Assembly: GCA_965229525.1 (NCBI GenBank)
Contig: OZ245886.1
Location: 2,790,001 to 2,854,000 of the forward strand
Length of the DNA stretch: 64,000 nt
Reading direction: 5' to 3'
From: HXMU1420-13 sp965229525
GTDB taxonomy: Bacteria > Bacteroidota > Rhodothermia > Balneolales > Balneolaceae
The number at the start of each line of letters is the position of its first letter. The first letter of the stretch is position 1. Made by a program: the position numbers and the translations under genes. The notes beneath the pieces are model-generated. The model made no database searches and had not been told where the DNA came from. It worked only from the letters and a program-made list of their open reading frames with translations. Below are positions 53,093 to 63,583 of the stretch, in pieces.

Positions 53093-54539
53093 GTTTTGGA
53101 AATAGATGTTTCAGATTAAGACGGGTCGTAAGCTGAAGGATTAACAGCAAACCTACTCCTGAGAAAACAATATTAAATGCCCACATACCAAAGAAAGGAG
53201 AAATAAATAATCGATCGGCCATTTTTTCACCTTGAATAATTGATACCCAGTATATAGTGAGTATAATTGCGCTGATTAATGCCGCATACCCGAAATTCCC
53301 TTTCCTTGTCATCATTCCAATTGGCGCCCCAAGTAGTACAAAGACAACACAAGCCATTGGTATTGAGAATTTTTTATGAATCTCTACCAGGAATTTGTTG
53401 ATTCGTTTTAATCGCCACAATACATTGGAAGACGTACTTTCAAAATAGGTGTTATCCTGTTGGATATTACTTCTAGCAAGATCTACAATTCTACGTTGAT
53501 GAGCGTCTTTTTCAATAAACTGTAAAACAAAATAATCAGGTATATTAGCCTGACTAACAAAAGTCGGTTTAGTTGTAGTGACCGTATCTGGCCGAAAGTT
53601 CATGTCGAAGCTAGAAATAAAAGGTTGAGAATTCACTTCTCCAAAAATGTGGGTGAAACTTGTGTTTTCGGCCGCACGGGTGGTATATGAGTCTACTTCT
53701 AATCTTAGAGTGTCTACAACGGCACTCATTGCCTGAGCACTCATGGTTCTATCACTATCACTTCTTCCTGTTGGGTCAGACCTGGAAAATTCTAAATCAG
53801 AGAGGTCGAACGTTAATCGATATTTTGAAAAAGCAGTTTTCTCTTGATTTTCCAGACGTGTTTGCCGGTTTCTTTCAAGATATCGTAGAATCTCACCATC
53901 TTCTAAAATCAATGTTAAACCCTGAGCACCTTCGCTCTGTAAGAAACCTCGTTCTGCACGGATATACGCTCTTTTTCGGTTATTCGCAGGTTCCTGAAAT
54001 AACGTCACATTAAAAAGACTGTCAGTATCATTGTCAATTTCTCGGACAAGGAAAGTGTAACCTTCAATGCCATCGTAAAATACATTTGGCTTTAAATCAA
54101 AACCGGGTTTTTTAACCCGAATATCCATAAAAAGGGAACGAGCTTTTGAGTTGGCTTCGGGCAAAACATTATTAGAGAACCAGATTAGAAATATTCCAAG
54201 AAAGAATGCAGTTACTACTACAGGTTGAATCATTTTGATGGGATTGATCCCAGATGCCCTTAAAGCAGTGAGTTCGTTCAGTTCTGAAAATTTACCAAAC
54301 GCCATAAGGCTAGCAACTAAAACTGCCATAGGCGCAGCTAGTACAACCATATATGCAAGGTTAGTCGCAATCAACTCAATAATAATTGCAATCGGAATGT
54401 CTTTTCCGATTAGTTTATCTACATGCAAAATTAGAAATTGCATTAGGAGTAAAAACATCAATGTGAAAAAACAAAATAGGAATGGGCCCACGTGTTTTTT
54501 CAAAAGATCGAGTTGTATTTTATTTCTCCAGAAAAACAA
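53085..54539 (-). CDS. LptF/LptG-family LPS export permease (first, enlarged periplasmic domain)
   Basis: 484 residues, longer than the usual about 360-420. N-terminal TMs with LNELTALRASGINPIKMIQPVV as the coupling helix, a long periplasmic region (about 130-385) with an extra Ser/Asp-rich insert (SRSDPTGRSDSDRTMSAQAMS), and three C-terminal TMs (KKFSIPMACVVFVLLGAPIG begins them). First in a two-gene operon divergent from sprA. Confidence 0.88.
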   Translation of the reverse strand: MFFWRNKIQLDLLKKHVGPFLFCFFTLMFLLLMQFLILHVDKLIGKDIPIAIIIELIATNLAYMVVLAAPMAVLVASLMAFGKFSELNELTALRASGINPIKMIQPVVVTAFFLGIFLIWFSNNVLPEANSKARSLFMDIRVKKPGFDLKPNVFYDGIEGYTFLVREIDNDTDSLFNVTLFQEPANNRKRAYIRAERGFLQSEGAQGLTLILEDGEILRYLERNRQTRLENQEKTAFSKYRLTFDLSDLEFSRSDPTGRSDSDRTMSAQAMSAVVDTLRLEVDSYTTRAAENTSFTHIFGEVNSQPFISSFDMNFRPDTVTTTKPTFVSQANIPDYFVLQFIEKDAHQRRIVDLARSNIQQDNTYFESTSSNVLWRLKRINKFLVEIHKKFSIPMACVVFVLLGAPIGMMTRKGNFGYAALISAIILTIYWVSIIQGEKMADRLFISPFFGMWAFNIVFSGVGLLLILQLTTRLNLKHLFPKRA

Positions 54540-54738
54540 TGCTATTTATGTAGATGACGGATACTTTTTTTCGATTAAAAACGTACTGAAACTGTACAAA
54601 ATTTTAGTGCTGATAATGCTTCGTTTTAGCCTCTAATCACTTTCAAACTACTTAAATATATGGTATTATCTGCGTCTATTTTCAATAAAGAATCATCTAA
54701 AACAAGGCCTATCGACCAAAGCTACATACTGTTCATAA
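54540..54738. other. Divergent promoter region between the lpt genes and sprA
   Basis: About 200 bases with no gene. It must hold the lpt promoter and the sprA promoter. The sprA frame is closed by TAA at 54736-54738, which limits how far upstream sprA can begin. Confidence 0.5.
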
Positions 54739-54885
54739 GTTTCTAGAATTATTTCGGGACCTTTTTCTCTTAGGACTATACTTATAACAGCGCTTTTAGC
54801 ATCAATAAGCGTACTTTTTGAGGTACGTGAAGGGTTCACACAGCAAACACAGGATACCACCTTCACACCTGCTATACCGGATACT

Positions 54886-57800
54886 TTGGCTGATGGGATC
54901 AAGATCTTCAAATCACCTCGTCGTTCCATCATTAGTGGACTACCCGATTTAACTAAAGGTCGGCTTTATTTGATTGGACGTGATAATTACCAAACCAATG
55001 TTACATGGGATTCTGTTGATACCTATCAAATAATAAGCAGGATACAGGGTTTAGAAGTTCAATTACCTTCTATTGTTAATTTTGATACCTATCGTGAATT
55101 AAAAAAAGAACAACAAAAGCAAAATATCCGAGCAAAACTTGTAGAGGAGGCTAAAAGTCAGCAACAAGATCGAAGAGGGCTGCTAGATTTTAGTATTAAT
55201 GTTCCCGGTGGTGAAAACTCTGCCTTCTCAACCATATTTGGTAGTAATGAAGTAAATCTTCGAGTGAATGGATCGGCAAATATGAACGTGGGTGCTTCTA
55301 TTCAAAAACTTGATGATGGATCATTACCACCTGATTTAAGAACACGTGTAGATCCAACGTTCAATCAAAATCTTCAATTGAATATTCAAGGTACTATTGG
55401 GGATAAACTTACCATTGCAACCGACTGGGATACTGAACGACAATTTGATTTTGAGAATCGCTTAAGCATTGTTTACAAAGGATATGAAGACGAAATAATT
55501 AAAAGCATTGAAATGGGTAATGTTTCGATGGCTACAGGTAATTCGTTGGTGAAAGGAGGGAGTTCCCTTTTTGGGATTAAAGCAGTTTCTGAACTAGGTC
55601 CATTAAAAGTTACAACGGTTGTTTCCCAACAAAGAGGTAAAAGTAATACCCAAAGTATTTCAGGTGGATCGGAAGAACGTTCCATCAATCTTAGACCTGC
55701 AGATTATGAGGATGGACGCCATTTCTTCATCGATTTTTATAATCGACAGGAATTTCAACGAGCACTGGCAAACCCACAACAAATTCTTCAACCTTATCAA
55801 ATAACCGAACTCAAGGTATACGTTCGAAGAACTCAGCAAGAACTCGGTATTAATACCGTCAGTGCAATCGCCTTACTCGATTTAGGGGTGAATTTCGATG
55901 GTACGGATAATGAGGGGAATCCTACCTACAGTCTTCCTGGAAACAATTTTGATGGATTTGCACAATCTACATTAGACGCATTCAGGCCAATTGATAGTAA
56001 TGCAACTAATGAAGATTTTGGAGTAACCTCGCAAGAATATGTTGATGCATTATTTGAGGAATTGGTAGAAGGGGAAGATTACATTGTAAATTACTCTCTG
56101 GGCTACATTTCTATGCGAACCTTCATCAACTCGGGTGATGCAATTGCCGTCGCATACACATACAGTAATCCAGCAAATCCGGCAGAAGTTATTCAGGTTG
56201 GTGAGCTTGATACACAAAACTCGAGTCGTACTTATTTGAAATTGATTCGTCCTGGTGGGATGACGACCCAAGATCGCGCATGGCCACTAACCATGAGAAA
56301 TATTTATTCACTTGGAGTATCAGGGATTACCCAAGAAGGATTTGAGCTGCAAATATTTGATACAAGAAATAATATTCCGGAAACAAATTTACCTGAACGG
56401 GGAGAGACGCTACTCGCAGATTTAGGCTTAGATAGACAGAACACGGATGGTTCAATTGGGGTTGATGCCCAAATAGATTTTACTGGTGTTACTCTAGATG
56501 CAGGCGCAGGTAGAATTATGTTTCCCTATCTGGAACCATTTGGTGAGCGTATAGCAAATGTACTTACAAATACACCATCTATTCCTGATTCTGTGGTTGA
56601 AGCACTCGCATTTACAGAACTCTACGATCTAAAACCGGTAGATGCTCGTCGATCCTCAAAAAATACATTTTATGAAATATCCGGAACATCGAGTGGTGGG
56701 GTATCTGGAAATTTCACATTGGGTTTTGGGCTTGTAGAAGGATCAGTAACAGTGACGGCAAATGGGGTTACTTTAGTTGAAGGTACCGACTACGAAGTGG
56801 ATTATTCATTCGGAAGCCTGACTATATTGAATGATCGTTATCTGGCAGCCGGACAGGAAATTGAGGTCGAATATGAGAACAATCAATTTGCCATAATTGG
56901 TCAAAAGAACTTTACGGGGGTTAGGGCAGAATACTCCATCAGCGATGATATTAAGATTGGTAGTACGTTCTTTAGATTAAAAGAACAGCCTCTTTCCGAT
57001 AAAATCAGGATAGGTAATGAGCCAATAAACAACACCATTTTAGGTTTGGATGCAAAGGCTAATTTCGAAACTCCCTGGTTAACCAGATTTATTGATAGAA
57101 TTCCACTTCTCCAAACGAGAACTCCAAGTAACGTTAATTTTAGTGGGGAATTCGCACAGCTGCGACCAGGTGTTGCCCAAACAAATGCAGTTCAGGAAGC
57201 CATAGATCGGGGTGATCTCTTTAAAGATGAGGAAAACGGTCTTGTTTTTATTGATGATTTTGAAGGTGCGGAATATACTATCAGTTTTTCTAATCCAACC
57301 AGATGGAACCTTGCATCTGCACCTGCAGCACTTCCAGGGATTTTGGAAGATCAGAATTACTTCATGGATTTATCACCGAGTACCATTCAAACTCCTCAGT
57401 TTCGTAAAGCGCGTGCAGATTTAAGGTCACAATTCTCATGGTATACCATTCCAAGAAATATAAGTGTGGAACAATCTGCTGTTACGGCAGAAGTAGAAAC
57501 GGTTCGCATCAACGACATTTTTCAGGGGCGGGTTGTAAATCAACAGGAAACCGATCGCATAACCCCACTTGATGTCTACTACGACCCATCTGCGCGTGGA
57601 CAGTACAACTATAACATGGGGTTGAAAGATTTACTGGATTTAGAACCTGAAAAAACTTGGGGAGGTATGACTGCCGTTATCCCGACTGGGCAAGAAGATT
57701 TGGTGCAGAATAACATCGAGTTTCTGGAGTTCTGGGTACAGGCTGTTTTACCAAACGGAGAAGATCCTACCGGACAGGTGCCAGATTATGATGGAAAAAT

Positions 57801-60800
57801 TTATATCGATCTGGGTACAATCTCCGAGGATATCGTACCAAATGCTCGTTTGAATACCGAAGATGGTTTTTCTACCACCATCAATAATTTGACCGAAGAT
57901 GATCCAAGTGGTCAGCCTCGATCTTATATCCCACCAACACCACCAGTACCACTGGGACAGTTTTCCACCGATCAAAGGGCTTTAGAAGATATTGGGTTAG
58001 ACGGTGCACCGAATCCCGGTACTGTGGGTGCAGAAAATCGAGATGAAAGTGTACTATTCCGCGAATTTATCGATGAGATGCGCATTCAATATGGGGAAGG
58101 TTCGGCAGAATTTGAGGCAATTGAGCAAGATCCATCCAACGATGATTACGCGTATTACAATCAAAATTCAGTTCGAAACTTGCCGCTGAATCAGCGTTTT
58201 TGGCGACTTTTGGGGTATCACGATGGAAACACCCCTGAAAGTGGTGGTAGCGATAATAAAACTGCAATTACACTTAAACCAGATACAGAAGGTTTAATTA
58301 GCGCGTCATCCATTCTGCAAACCAATTCGTACTATCAATACGAGTTAGATTTTAATCCTGCCGATATTGATGAACTAGAAGTTGGGGGTTTAAATGGATT
58401 TATTGTAGATAAAATAGAACGCGATCCTTCATACAGAACGTGGTATTTAGTTCGAGTACCTTTGAAAGAATTCACCAGAAAGTATGGGCAGATTGAAAGT
58501 TTTCAGAATATCTCACATATGCGAGTGTGGATGTCTGGTTATAAAAAGCCATTCACATTGCGTTTCGCAACGTTTGAGTTTGTTGGTAGCCAGTGGAATA
58601 AAATCGACAACTTAACGGAATCACCATCAACATTAGACGGTTTTGAAATTTCAACCATCAATATTGAAGAAAATGCCAACCGGGTACCTTTCCCATATCG
58701 TCAGCCTGAAGGTTCTATTCGTGCTGTAAATCGGGGCGCACAAATCCAAACTGTGCAAAATGAACAATCGCTTGTCCTCTCGGTTGAGAGTCTTGGGCCG
58801 GGCGAAATTCATATGGTAAAAAGAGTGTATGCAGGTAATCTGAATCTATTAAACTATTCGAACCTACGGATGTTTGTACATGGTGAAGGGTTTGATGATC
58901 GTGGTGATGCTGAACTTGTTATAAGAATGGGGAACGACTTAGAAAATAATTTCTATGAGTATCGACAACCTGTCTCTCCATCAATCGAACGCGATTTTTC
59001 ATACGACATTAACGATCGTGGTGGGTTAATTGCTGATGCACAGGATATCTGGTTGTATGATGAAAACAGCGTGAATATCATCATATCAGCCTTTAACGTA
59101 TTGAAACAGAATCGAAATAATACCAATCAAGATCCGAGTGAGTTGTTTGAACAGGCTGGACTTCTAGGTGAAGAAGGAGTTCAGGGTGCGGTTTTAGCAA
59201 TTAAAGGAAATCCTTCGCTTGATAAGATATCTGAAATTGGATTAGGTATAAAAAACCCATTTGATCCTGCAGACATCAATACAAATGGTCAGGCTAGTTT
59301 AGATGCCGAAATGTGGTTAAATGAGCTTCGTGTTTCCGGATTTGATAATGAGCAAGGGTGGGCAGCGAATGCTAAATCAAGTGTAAAATTTGCTGATTTT
59401 GCAACACTTAACGCAAATATGACTCGAAGAACGAACGGGTTTGGTGGGCTCGAATCTCGATTTGAAAATAGAAGTGTGTCTGATCAATTTGGATATAATA
59501 TTAGCTCAACAATTAATCTGCATAAACTGATACCTGATCGTTTTGGATGGAATTTCCCTGTTACCATCAGTACTGCACGTGATTCTCAAACTCCAAAATT
59601 CCTGCCAGATCAGGGTGATATCAGGCTCACCGACTTTATTGATGCGGTTAATTCGGATGAAAACCTATCATCAGATGCAAAACAGGATAGTATCAATACT
59701 AGAATCCGGGATATTCAAACTATTTCAGAGCGTTTTTCCATCAATTTGTCCGACATCTCTAAACGAAATTCGAAGGGAAATCTGGCGAAATACACCATTG
59801 ATAATACCCGGTTGAGTTTTGTTTACAATACAGGAAGTTCGCAAAATCCACAGTTGCAGTTTCAAAATAAATGGGATTACCAGGCCTCCATATCGTATAA
59901 CTTGTCACTCCGTAGAGTTAAATTATTTACCCCATTTGGGTTTACTAGAAATATCCCAATTGCTAAAGTTCTTTCGGGATTCAGGATGGGATATTTACCT
60001 TCTTCCATTACCATGTCATCAGGTTTGTCCAGGAATTATAATGAATCTCGGCGAAGAAGTTTGGCTGATCCAACTTCAATCCAACCATTGCAACAGTCTC
60101 ACAATTTTACACAGAGAAATAGTTTTTCACTGAATTACAATTTTACCCAATCTATACCAATAACATTCAGAACAAGCACCAATTTCGATCTTGCAAATTC
60201 AGGAATAGAATCAAGAAATGAGACTGGCGTGGATAGTTTAAGTTTTGATGTTGTTCCAACTTTTGATGTGCTTAGAGGAATTGTAAGTGATACGTTAACT
60301 GCTCGGAGATCCTCTTATCAAGAAACGTATTCTGCAAGTTGGAGACCCAATTTAAACCAAATAGAAGCAATAAATTGGCTTACTTATTCCGCAAGTTATG
60401 GTGGTGGATTTCAATGGAACAATAGTCCTAGAGGATCTAGTCTTGGAGCTTCAGTTTCGAATAACTTTTCTTTAGACAATTCCATAAAAATTGATGTGAG
60501 TAACATTTTTGAACGGCTAGGTTTTATTAATAAAATAAAACAGGCCGATGCTGATGAAACTAAAGATCGACAAGCGACTAAGGATCTGAGGAATAAAGAA
60601 ATTGAAGACGAAGTTGCTGATAGTTTAAGAACACCCAGAAATCCACCAAATATCTTCCATGATGTACGTTTTATTGGTAGAAAACTATTTCTCGCCACGT
60701 TTAGCATGCGTGAGATTTCCGGAAGTTATAAGCGTTCTAAGCAAGGCAGTCAACCAGGTTATCAAGGGGAGTCGCAGATATATTATGCTTTCAATACACC

Positions 60801-62040
60801 CGGAAGTGAAAATTATTCACCACCATTGGGTTATCGAACTGGATTGTTAGATCGAATTCCACAATCTCAATTGATCGATAATCTTGACGGTGATGCGAAT
60901 GTTCAATTACCGGCAAATAATAGTATCAACGATAATTTTACTGCAAAAACTAGGATCAATCTCTTTCCCAATTTAACGGTTGATTTAGATTGGAGCGCAA
61001 CAATAAATAATAGAAGTACTGAAACAATAACCGTAACACCAGATGGAGAATTTTCATCCGTTCTTTCGGAATCAGGGGGATATAATTCATCGGTTTGGGC
61101 ATTTGGTAGTGGCTATAAAGATATGTTAAGCCGGCAAATTCAAACTGCAGTTGAAGATATAAACGAAGGTTCAACTACGCTAAGCGACTCAACCGGAAAT
61201 GGCGACGGTCGATTCGTTTTAAATCGAAATACTCTGGAAGAGGATTTTAGAAAAGCATATCTCGGCGCAAATGTTAGTGGGCGTGGTGATAAAGGCTTAT
61301 TTGTTTTTCCTCGACCAGGTTGGCGAGTTAATTGGAGTAAAGTTCAGGATTATATCCCGATTTTGGGCCAATTTATGAGTAATGCAACGTTATCCCATTC
61401 TTATCGAGGCTCTTACAAAGTAGATTGGGCCTTAAATACTCTAACAGGTGAGCAGTCTTCACAGGTAATTGGGTTTTATGATATTACCGATAATAGGGGT
61501 GATTTCGAACCTACTACCATTCGAGCAGAACGACGATTTAGTCCACTTGTTAATTTAAGTATTACGTGGGATTCAAACCTTAGAACTGAATTAGGCTACG
61601 ATAGAAGTACCATTTCTACCTTTGCCATTTCCAGTAAGCGTGGAACCGAAACATTATCTCAAGGAATCGATTTCTCATTAAATTATACATTTAGAAATGT
61701 GAAAATGAAGCTATTTCCGAATATCAGAAACAATATCGATTTGAGTCTTCGTGGTAGTTATAAAAATGATACAGAACTAAGTTATAAGCTTGATAGTGAT
61801 CTTGGAACAGCGCTAAGTGGGGTTGATGGAATCATAACTAATGTTGATGAAATTGAACTCTCAGGACGTGAAACAGGGCAACAGCGTATTAATGGAACAT
61901 TCTCACTCGGGTACAAAATATCGGCATCTATCTCATCAAATTTTGAGTACACATACAGTAGAATTGAATCGAACAATATTCCAACAAGAACAAATCACGA
62001 CATCCGATTTAATGTGAGAATAGCTATTTCATCAAGGTAG
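54886..62040 (+). CDS. sprA: SprA, outer-membrane translocon of type IX secretion
   Basis: At least 2,384 residues, the size of SprA, the giant barrel through which T9SS cargo crosses the outer membrane. Recognisable SprA text includes LTIATDWDTERQFDFENRL, SVAMATGNSLVKGG-like MATGNSLVKGGSSLFGIK, EIEVEYENNQFAIIG and the lengthy barrel to EYTYSRIESNNIPTRTNHD at the end. The start shown is the first TTG, but in-frame coding clearly extends upstream to 54739: a signal-like LRTILITALLASISVLF is encoded at about 54769-54819, with no ATG, GTG or TTG before it. The true start is therefore unresolved (ATT at 54748 or 54751 is possible). The end overlaps convergent lnt by 17 bases. Confidence 0.93.
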   Translation: MADGIKIFKSPRRSIISGLPDLTKGRLYLIGRDNYQTNVTWDSVDTYQIISRIQGLEVQLPSIVNFDTYRELKKEQQKQNIRAKLVEEAKSQQQDRRGLLDFSINVPGGENSAFSTIFGSNEVNLRVNGSANMNVGASIQKLDDGSLPPDLRTRVDPTFNQNLQLNIQGTIGDKLTIATDWDTERQFDFENRLSIVYKGYEDEIIKSIEMGNVSMATGNSLVKGGSSLFGIKAVSELGPLKVTTVVSQQRGKSNTQSISGGSEERSINLRPADYEDGRHFFIDFYNRQEFQRALANPQQILQPYQITELKVYVRRTQQELGINTVSAIALLDLGVNFDGTDNEGNPTYSLPGNNFDGFAQSTLDAFRPIDSNATNEDFGVTSQEYVDALFEELVEGEDYIVNYSLGYISMRTFINSGDAIAVAYTYSNPANPAEVIQVGELDTQNSSRTYLKLIRPGGMTTQDRAWPLTMRNIYSLGVSGITQEGFELQIFDTRNNIPETNLPERGETLLADLGLDRQNTDGSIGVDAQIDFTGVTLDAGAGRIMFPYLEPFGERIANVLTNTPSIPDSVVEALAFTELYDLKPVDARRSSKNTFYEISGTSSGGVSGNFTLGFGLVEGSVTVTANGVTLVEGTDYEVDYSFGSLTILNDRYLAAGQEIEVEYENNQFAIIGQKNFTGVRAEYSISDDIKIGSTFFRLKEQPLSDKIRIGNEPINNTILGLDAKANFETPWLTRFIDRIPLLQTRTPSNVNFSGEFAQLRPGVAQTNAVQEAIDRGDLFKDEENGLVFIDDFEGAEYTISFSNPTRWNLASAPAALPGILEDQNYFMDLSPSTIQTPQFRKARADLRSQFSWYTIPRNISVEQSAVTAEVETVRINDIFQGRVVNQQETDRITPLDVYYDPSARGQYNYNMGLKDLLDLEPEKTWGGMTAVIPTGQEDLVQNNIEFLEFWVQAVLPNGEDPTGQVPDYDGKIYIDLGTISEDIVPNARLNTEDGFSTTINNLTEDDPSGQPRSYIPPTPPVPLGQFSTDQRALEDIGLDGAPNPGTVGAENRDESVLFREFIDEMRIQYGEGSAEFEAIEQDPSNDDYAYYNQNSVRNLPLNQRFWRLLGYHDGNTPESGGSDNKTAITLKPDTEGLISASSILQTNSYYQYELDFNPADIDELEVGGLNGFIVDKIERDPSYRTWYLVRVPLKEFTRKYGQIESFQNISHMRVWMSGYKKPFTLRFATFEFVGSQWNKIDNLTESPSTLDGFEISTINIEENANRVPFPYRQPEGSIRAVNRGAQIQTVQNEQSLVLSVESLGPGEIHMVKRVYAGNLNLLNYSNLRMFVHGEGFDDRGDAELVIRMGNDLENNFYEYRQPVSPSIERDFSYDINDRGGLIADAQDIWLYDENSVNIIISAFNVLKQNRNNTNQDPSELFEQAGLLGEEGVQGAVLAIKGNPSLDKISEIGLGIKNPFDPADINTNGQASLDAEMWLNELRVSGFDNEQGWAANAKSSVKFADFATLNANMTRRTNGFGGLESRFENRSVSDQFGYNISSTINLHKLIPDRFGWNFPVTISTARDSQTPKFLPDQGDIRLTDFIDAVNSDENLSSDAKQDSINTRIRDIQTISERFSINLSDISKRNSKGNLAKYTIDNTRLSFVYNTGSSQNPQLQFQNKWDYQASISYNLSLRRVKLFTPFGFTRNIPIAKVLSGFRMGYLPSSITMSSGLSRNYNESRRRSLADPTSIQPLQQSHNFTQRNSFSLNYNFTQSIPITFRTSTNFDLANSGIESRNETGVDSLSFDVVPTFDVLRGIVSDTLTARRSSYQETYSASWRPNLNQIEAINWLTYSASYGGGFQWNNSPRGSSLGASVSNNFSLDNSIKIDVSNIFERLGFINKIKQADADETKDRQATKDLRNKEIEDEVADSLRTPRNPPNIFHDVRFIGRKLFLATFSMREISGSYKRSKQGSQPGYQGESQIYYAFNTPGSENYSPPLGYRTGLLDRIPQSQLIDNLDGDANVQLPANNSINDNFTAKTRINLFPNLTVDLDWSATINNRSTETITVTPDGEFSSVLSESGGYNSSVWAFGSGYKDMLSRQIQTAVEDINEGSTTLSDSTGNGDGRFVLNRNTLEEDFRKAYLGANVSGRGDKGLFVFPRPGWRVNWSKVQDYIPILGQFMSNATLSHSYRGSYKVDWALNTLTGEQSSQVIGFYDITDNRGDFEPTTIRAERRFSPLVNLSITWDSNLRTELGYDRSTISTFAISSKRGTETLSQGIDFSLNYTFRNVKMKLFPNIRNNIDLSLRGSYKNDTELSYKLDSDLGTALSGVDGIITNVDEIELSGRETGQQRINGTFSLGYKISASISSNFEYTYSRIESNNIPTRTNHDIRFNVRIAISSR

Positions 62041-63583
62041 AAATTCCTTGAGGATATAGAATGGCAAGTATCCAAAATACAAGGGTAATTCCTAGACACT
62101 GGTAGGAGAGCCAGTCTCCATAAGTAGCATAAAATGTTTGTTCTTTTATGATTGGGATGTTTGAATTAAATGCGGTTCTTACCCAATACTCTGTTTTTTG
62201 CTCTACGGTTCCATCAGGTCGGATAATCCCCGAAGTACCATTGTTTGCACTTCGAACAATCCACCTATTAAATTCGATTGCTCGTAGTTTTGCATATTCA
62301 AAATGCTGTCGATGTCCACTTGAGTCGCCCCACCATCCATCATTGGTAATAATTGTGAGAAAACCTGCACCATTATTCACAAATTCTCTAACCCAACTCG
62401 GATACACAGAATCATAGCAAATTAGTCCCGGGGTCATAAAATCAGCAGTCTCAAGCATATCAGGAGTTGTTCCTTTCCCAAAACCAGCAATTCTTCCCCA
62501 ATCAACTAATCCAAACACATCGATGGTGGATAGAAGATTTAAAAACGGTACACGTTCGACTATTGGAACAAGATTGTTCTTATCGTAACGGGATTTCGAG
62601 CCCATTTCATCGGTAAAGAATGCACCATTATATACGTTATATGGGATATTACCGTAAAGTCCACGAGTAAATTCCGGAGGGTCATCCGGGTAAAGTGTGA
62701 TTAATCCTGATCCCACAATAAATGAGGTATTCCACGCATTTGAAGAATCGGCAACTCTATTCACATGAACTGACTCCATCAGTACAGCTCGCTCAATTGC
62801 ATTTTCGGGCCAAACAACCAATTTAGTTTCTTCCGTGAAGTATTTCTCAGTCAGGGAAAATAAACTATCTACTACTTCTGTATTTCCACTCATTCCACCA
62901 TACGGTTCATAAGAATCATGATTTGGCTGAACCACTGTTACAGGTATAGATTCCTCATTAGGTTCAATGGGGGTATCAATAGCGAAATAAATAAGTGAGC
63001 TAAAAGGTAGTATCAGAAGAGAAGCAATTGCATAATAGGCATGCTTCTTCTTAGTTGTTTTTATCGCTTGATAGCTTATTCCAGCAGTGAATACAACCCA
63101 AAAAGTGATTCCTAAATGACCAGTAATTGAGATGTATTGAATCAGACTTACCTGCTTTGCCCACGCATTACCAATTGCAATCCATGGCCAGGCTAAGTCC
63201 CAATTGTGATGCAGGAATTCATAGGTCGTCCATGTGCATGCCTGTAGCAAGACAATAAATAGGGTAGATTGATACTTCTTTTGGAAGAAGCGCATTAATA
63301 CCAACGGAATCGTCATGAGTACGGCATTGGCAAGATTTGCTGCTAAACCTGCAACAATACTAGCCATCATTAACCAATAAGTTGTAATCAAATTCCAAAG
63401 TAAAAATCCGGCATAGCTATAAAATGCAAGTTGTTTGTTGGTATCGCACGTATTTGCCAAATGCAGAAATAACATGAATGCCGGAATGCTCAGAAATGAA
63501 AGATTCACGGGAGGGAAACTTAATCCAAGTAAAAGACCGGCAGTAAGGGATACGGCCCATTTATTTTCCAGGAATTGATTCAT
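62024..63583 (-). CDS. lnt: Apolipoprotein N-acyltransferase
   Basis: 519 residues: about eight N- and C-terminal TM helices around a nitrilase domain. Catalytic triad visible: Glu in VVWPENAIE, Lys in SRYDKNNLVPIVERVP and Cys in GLICYDSVYPSW. Other hallmarks are TNDGWWGDSSGHRQHFEYAKLRAIE and RSANNGTSGII. Lnt adds the third acyl chain to lipoproteins, fitting the many lipobox proteins in this window. It overlaps rsmI by four bases and sprA by 17. Confidence 0.95.
   Translation of the reverse strand: MNQFLENKWAVSLTAGLLLGLSFPPVNLSFLSIPAFMLFLHLANTCDTNKQLAFYSYAGFLLWNLITTYWLMMASIVAGLAANLANAVLMTIPLVLMRFFQKKYQSTLFIVLLQACTWTTYEFLHHNWDLAWPWIAIGNAWAKQVSLIQYISITGHLGITFWVVFTAGISYQAIKTTKKKHAYYAIASLLILPFSSLIYFAIDTPIEPNEESIPVTVVQPNHDSYEPYGGMSGNTEVVDSLFSLTEKYFTEETKLVVWPENAIERAVLMESVHVNRVADSSNAWNTSFIVGSGLITLYPDDPPEFTRGLYGNIPYNVYNGAFFTDEMGSKSRYDKNNLVPIVERVPFLNLLSTIDVFGLVDWGRIAGFGKGTTPDMLETADFMTPGLICYDSVYPSWVREFVNNGAGFLTIITNDGWWGDSSGHRQHFEYAKLRAIEFNRWIVRSANNGTSGIIRPDGTVEQKTEYWVRTAFNSNIPIIKEQTFYATYGDWLSYQCLGITLVFWILAILYPQGISTLMK

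Noticed and set aside
54693..54932. Minus-strand open frame across the sprA 5' end
   Set aside because: It is antisense to the in-frame signal-like sprA sequence and shows no domain, leader or conserved pattern.
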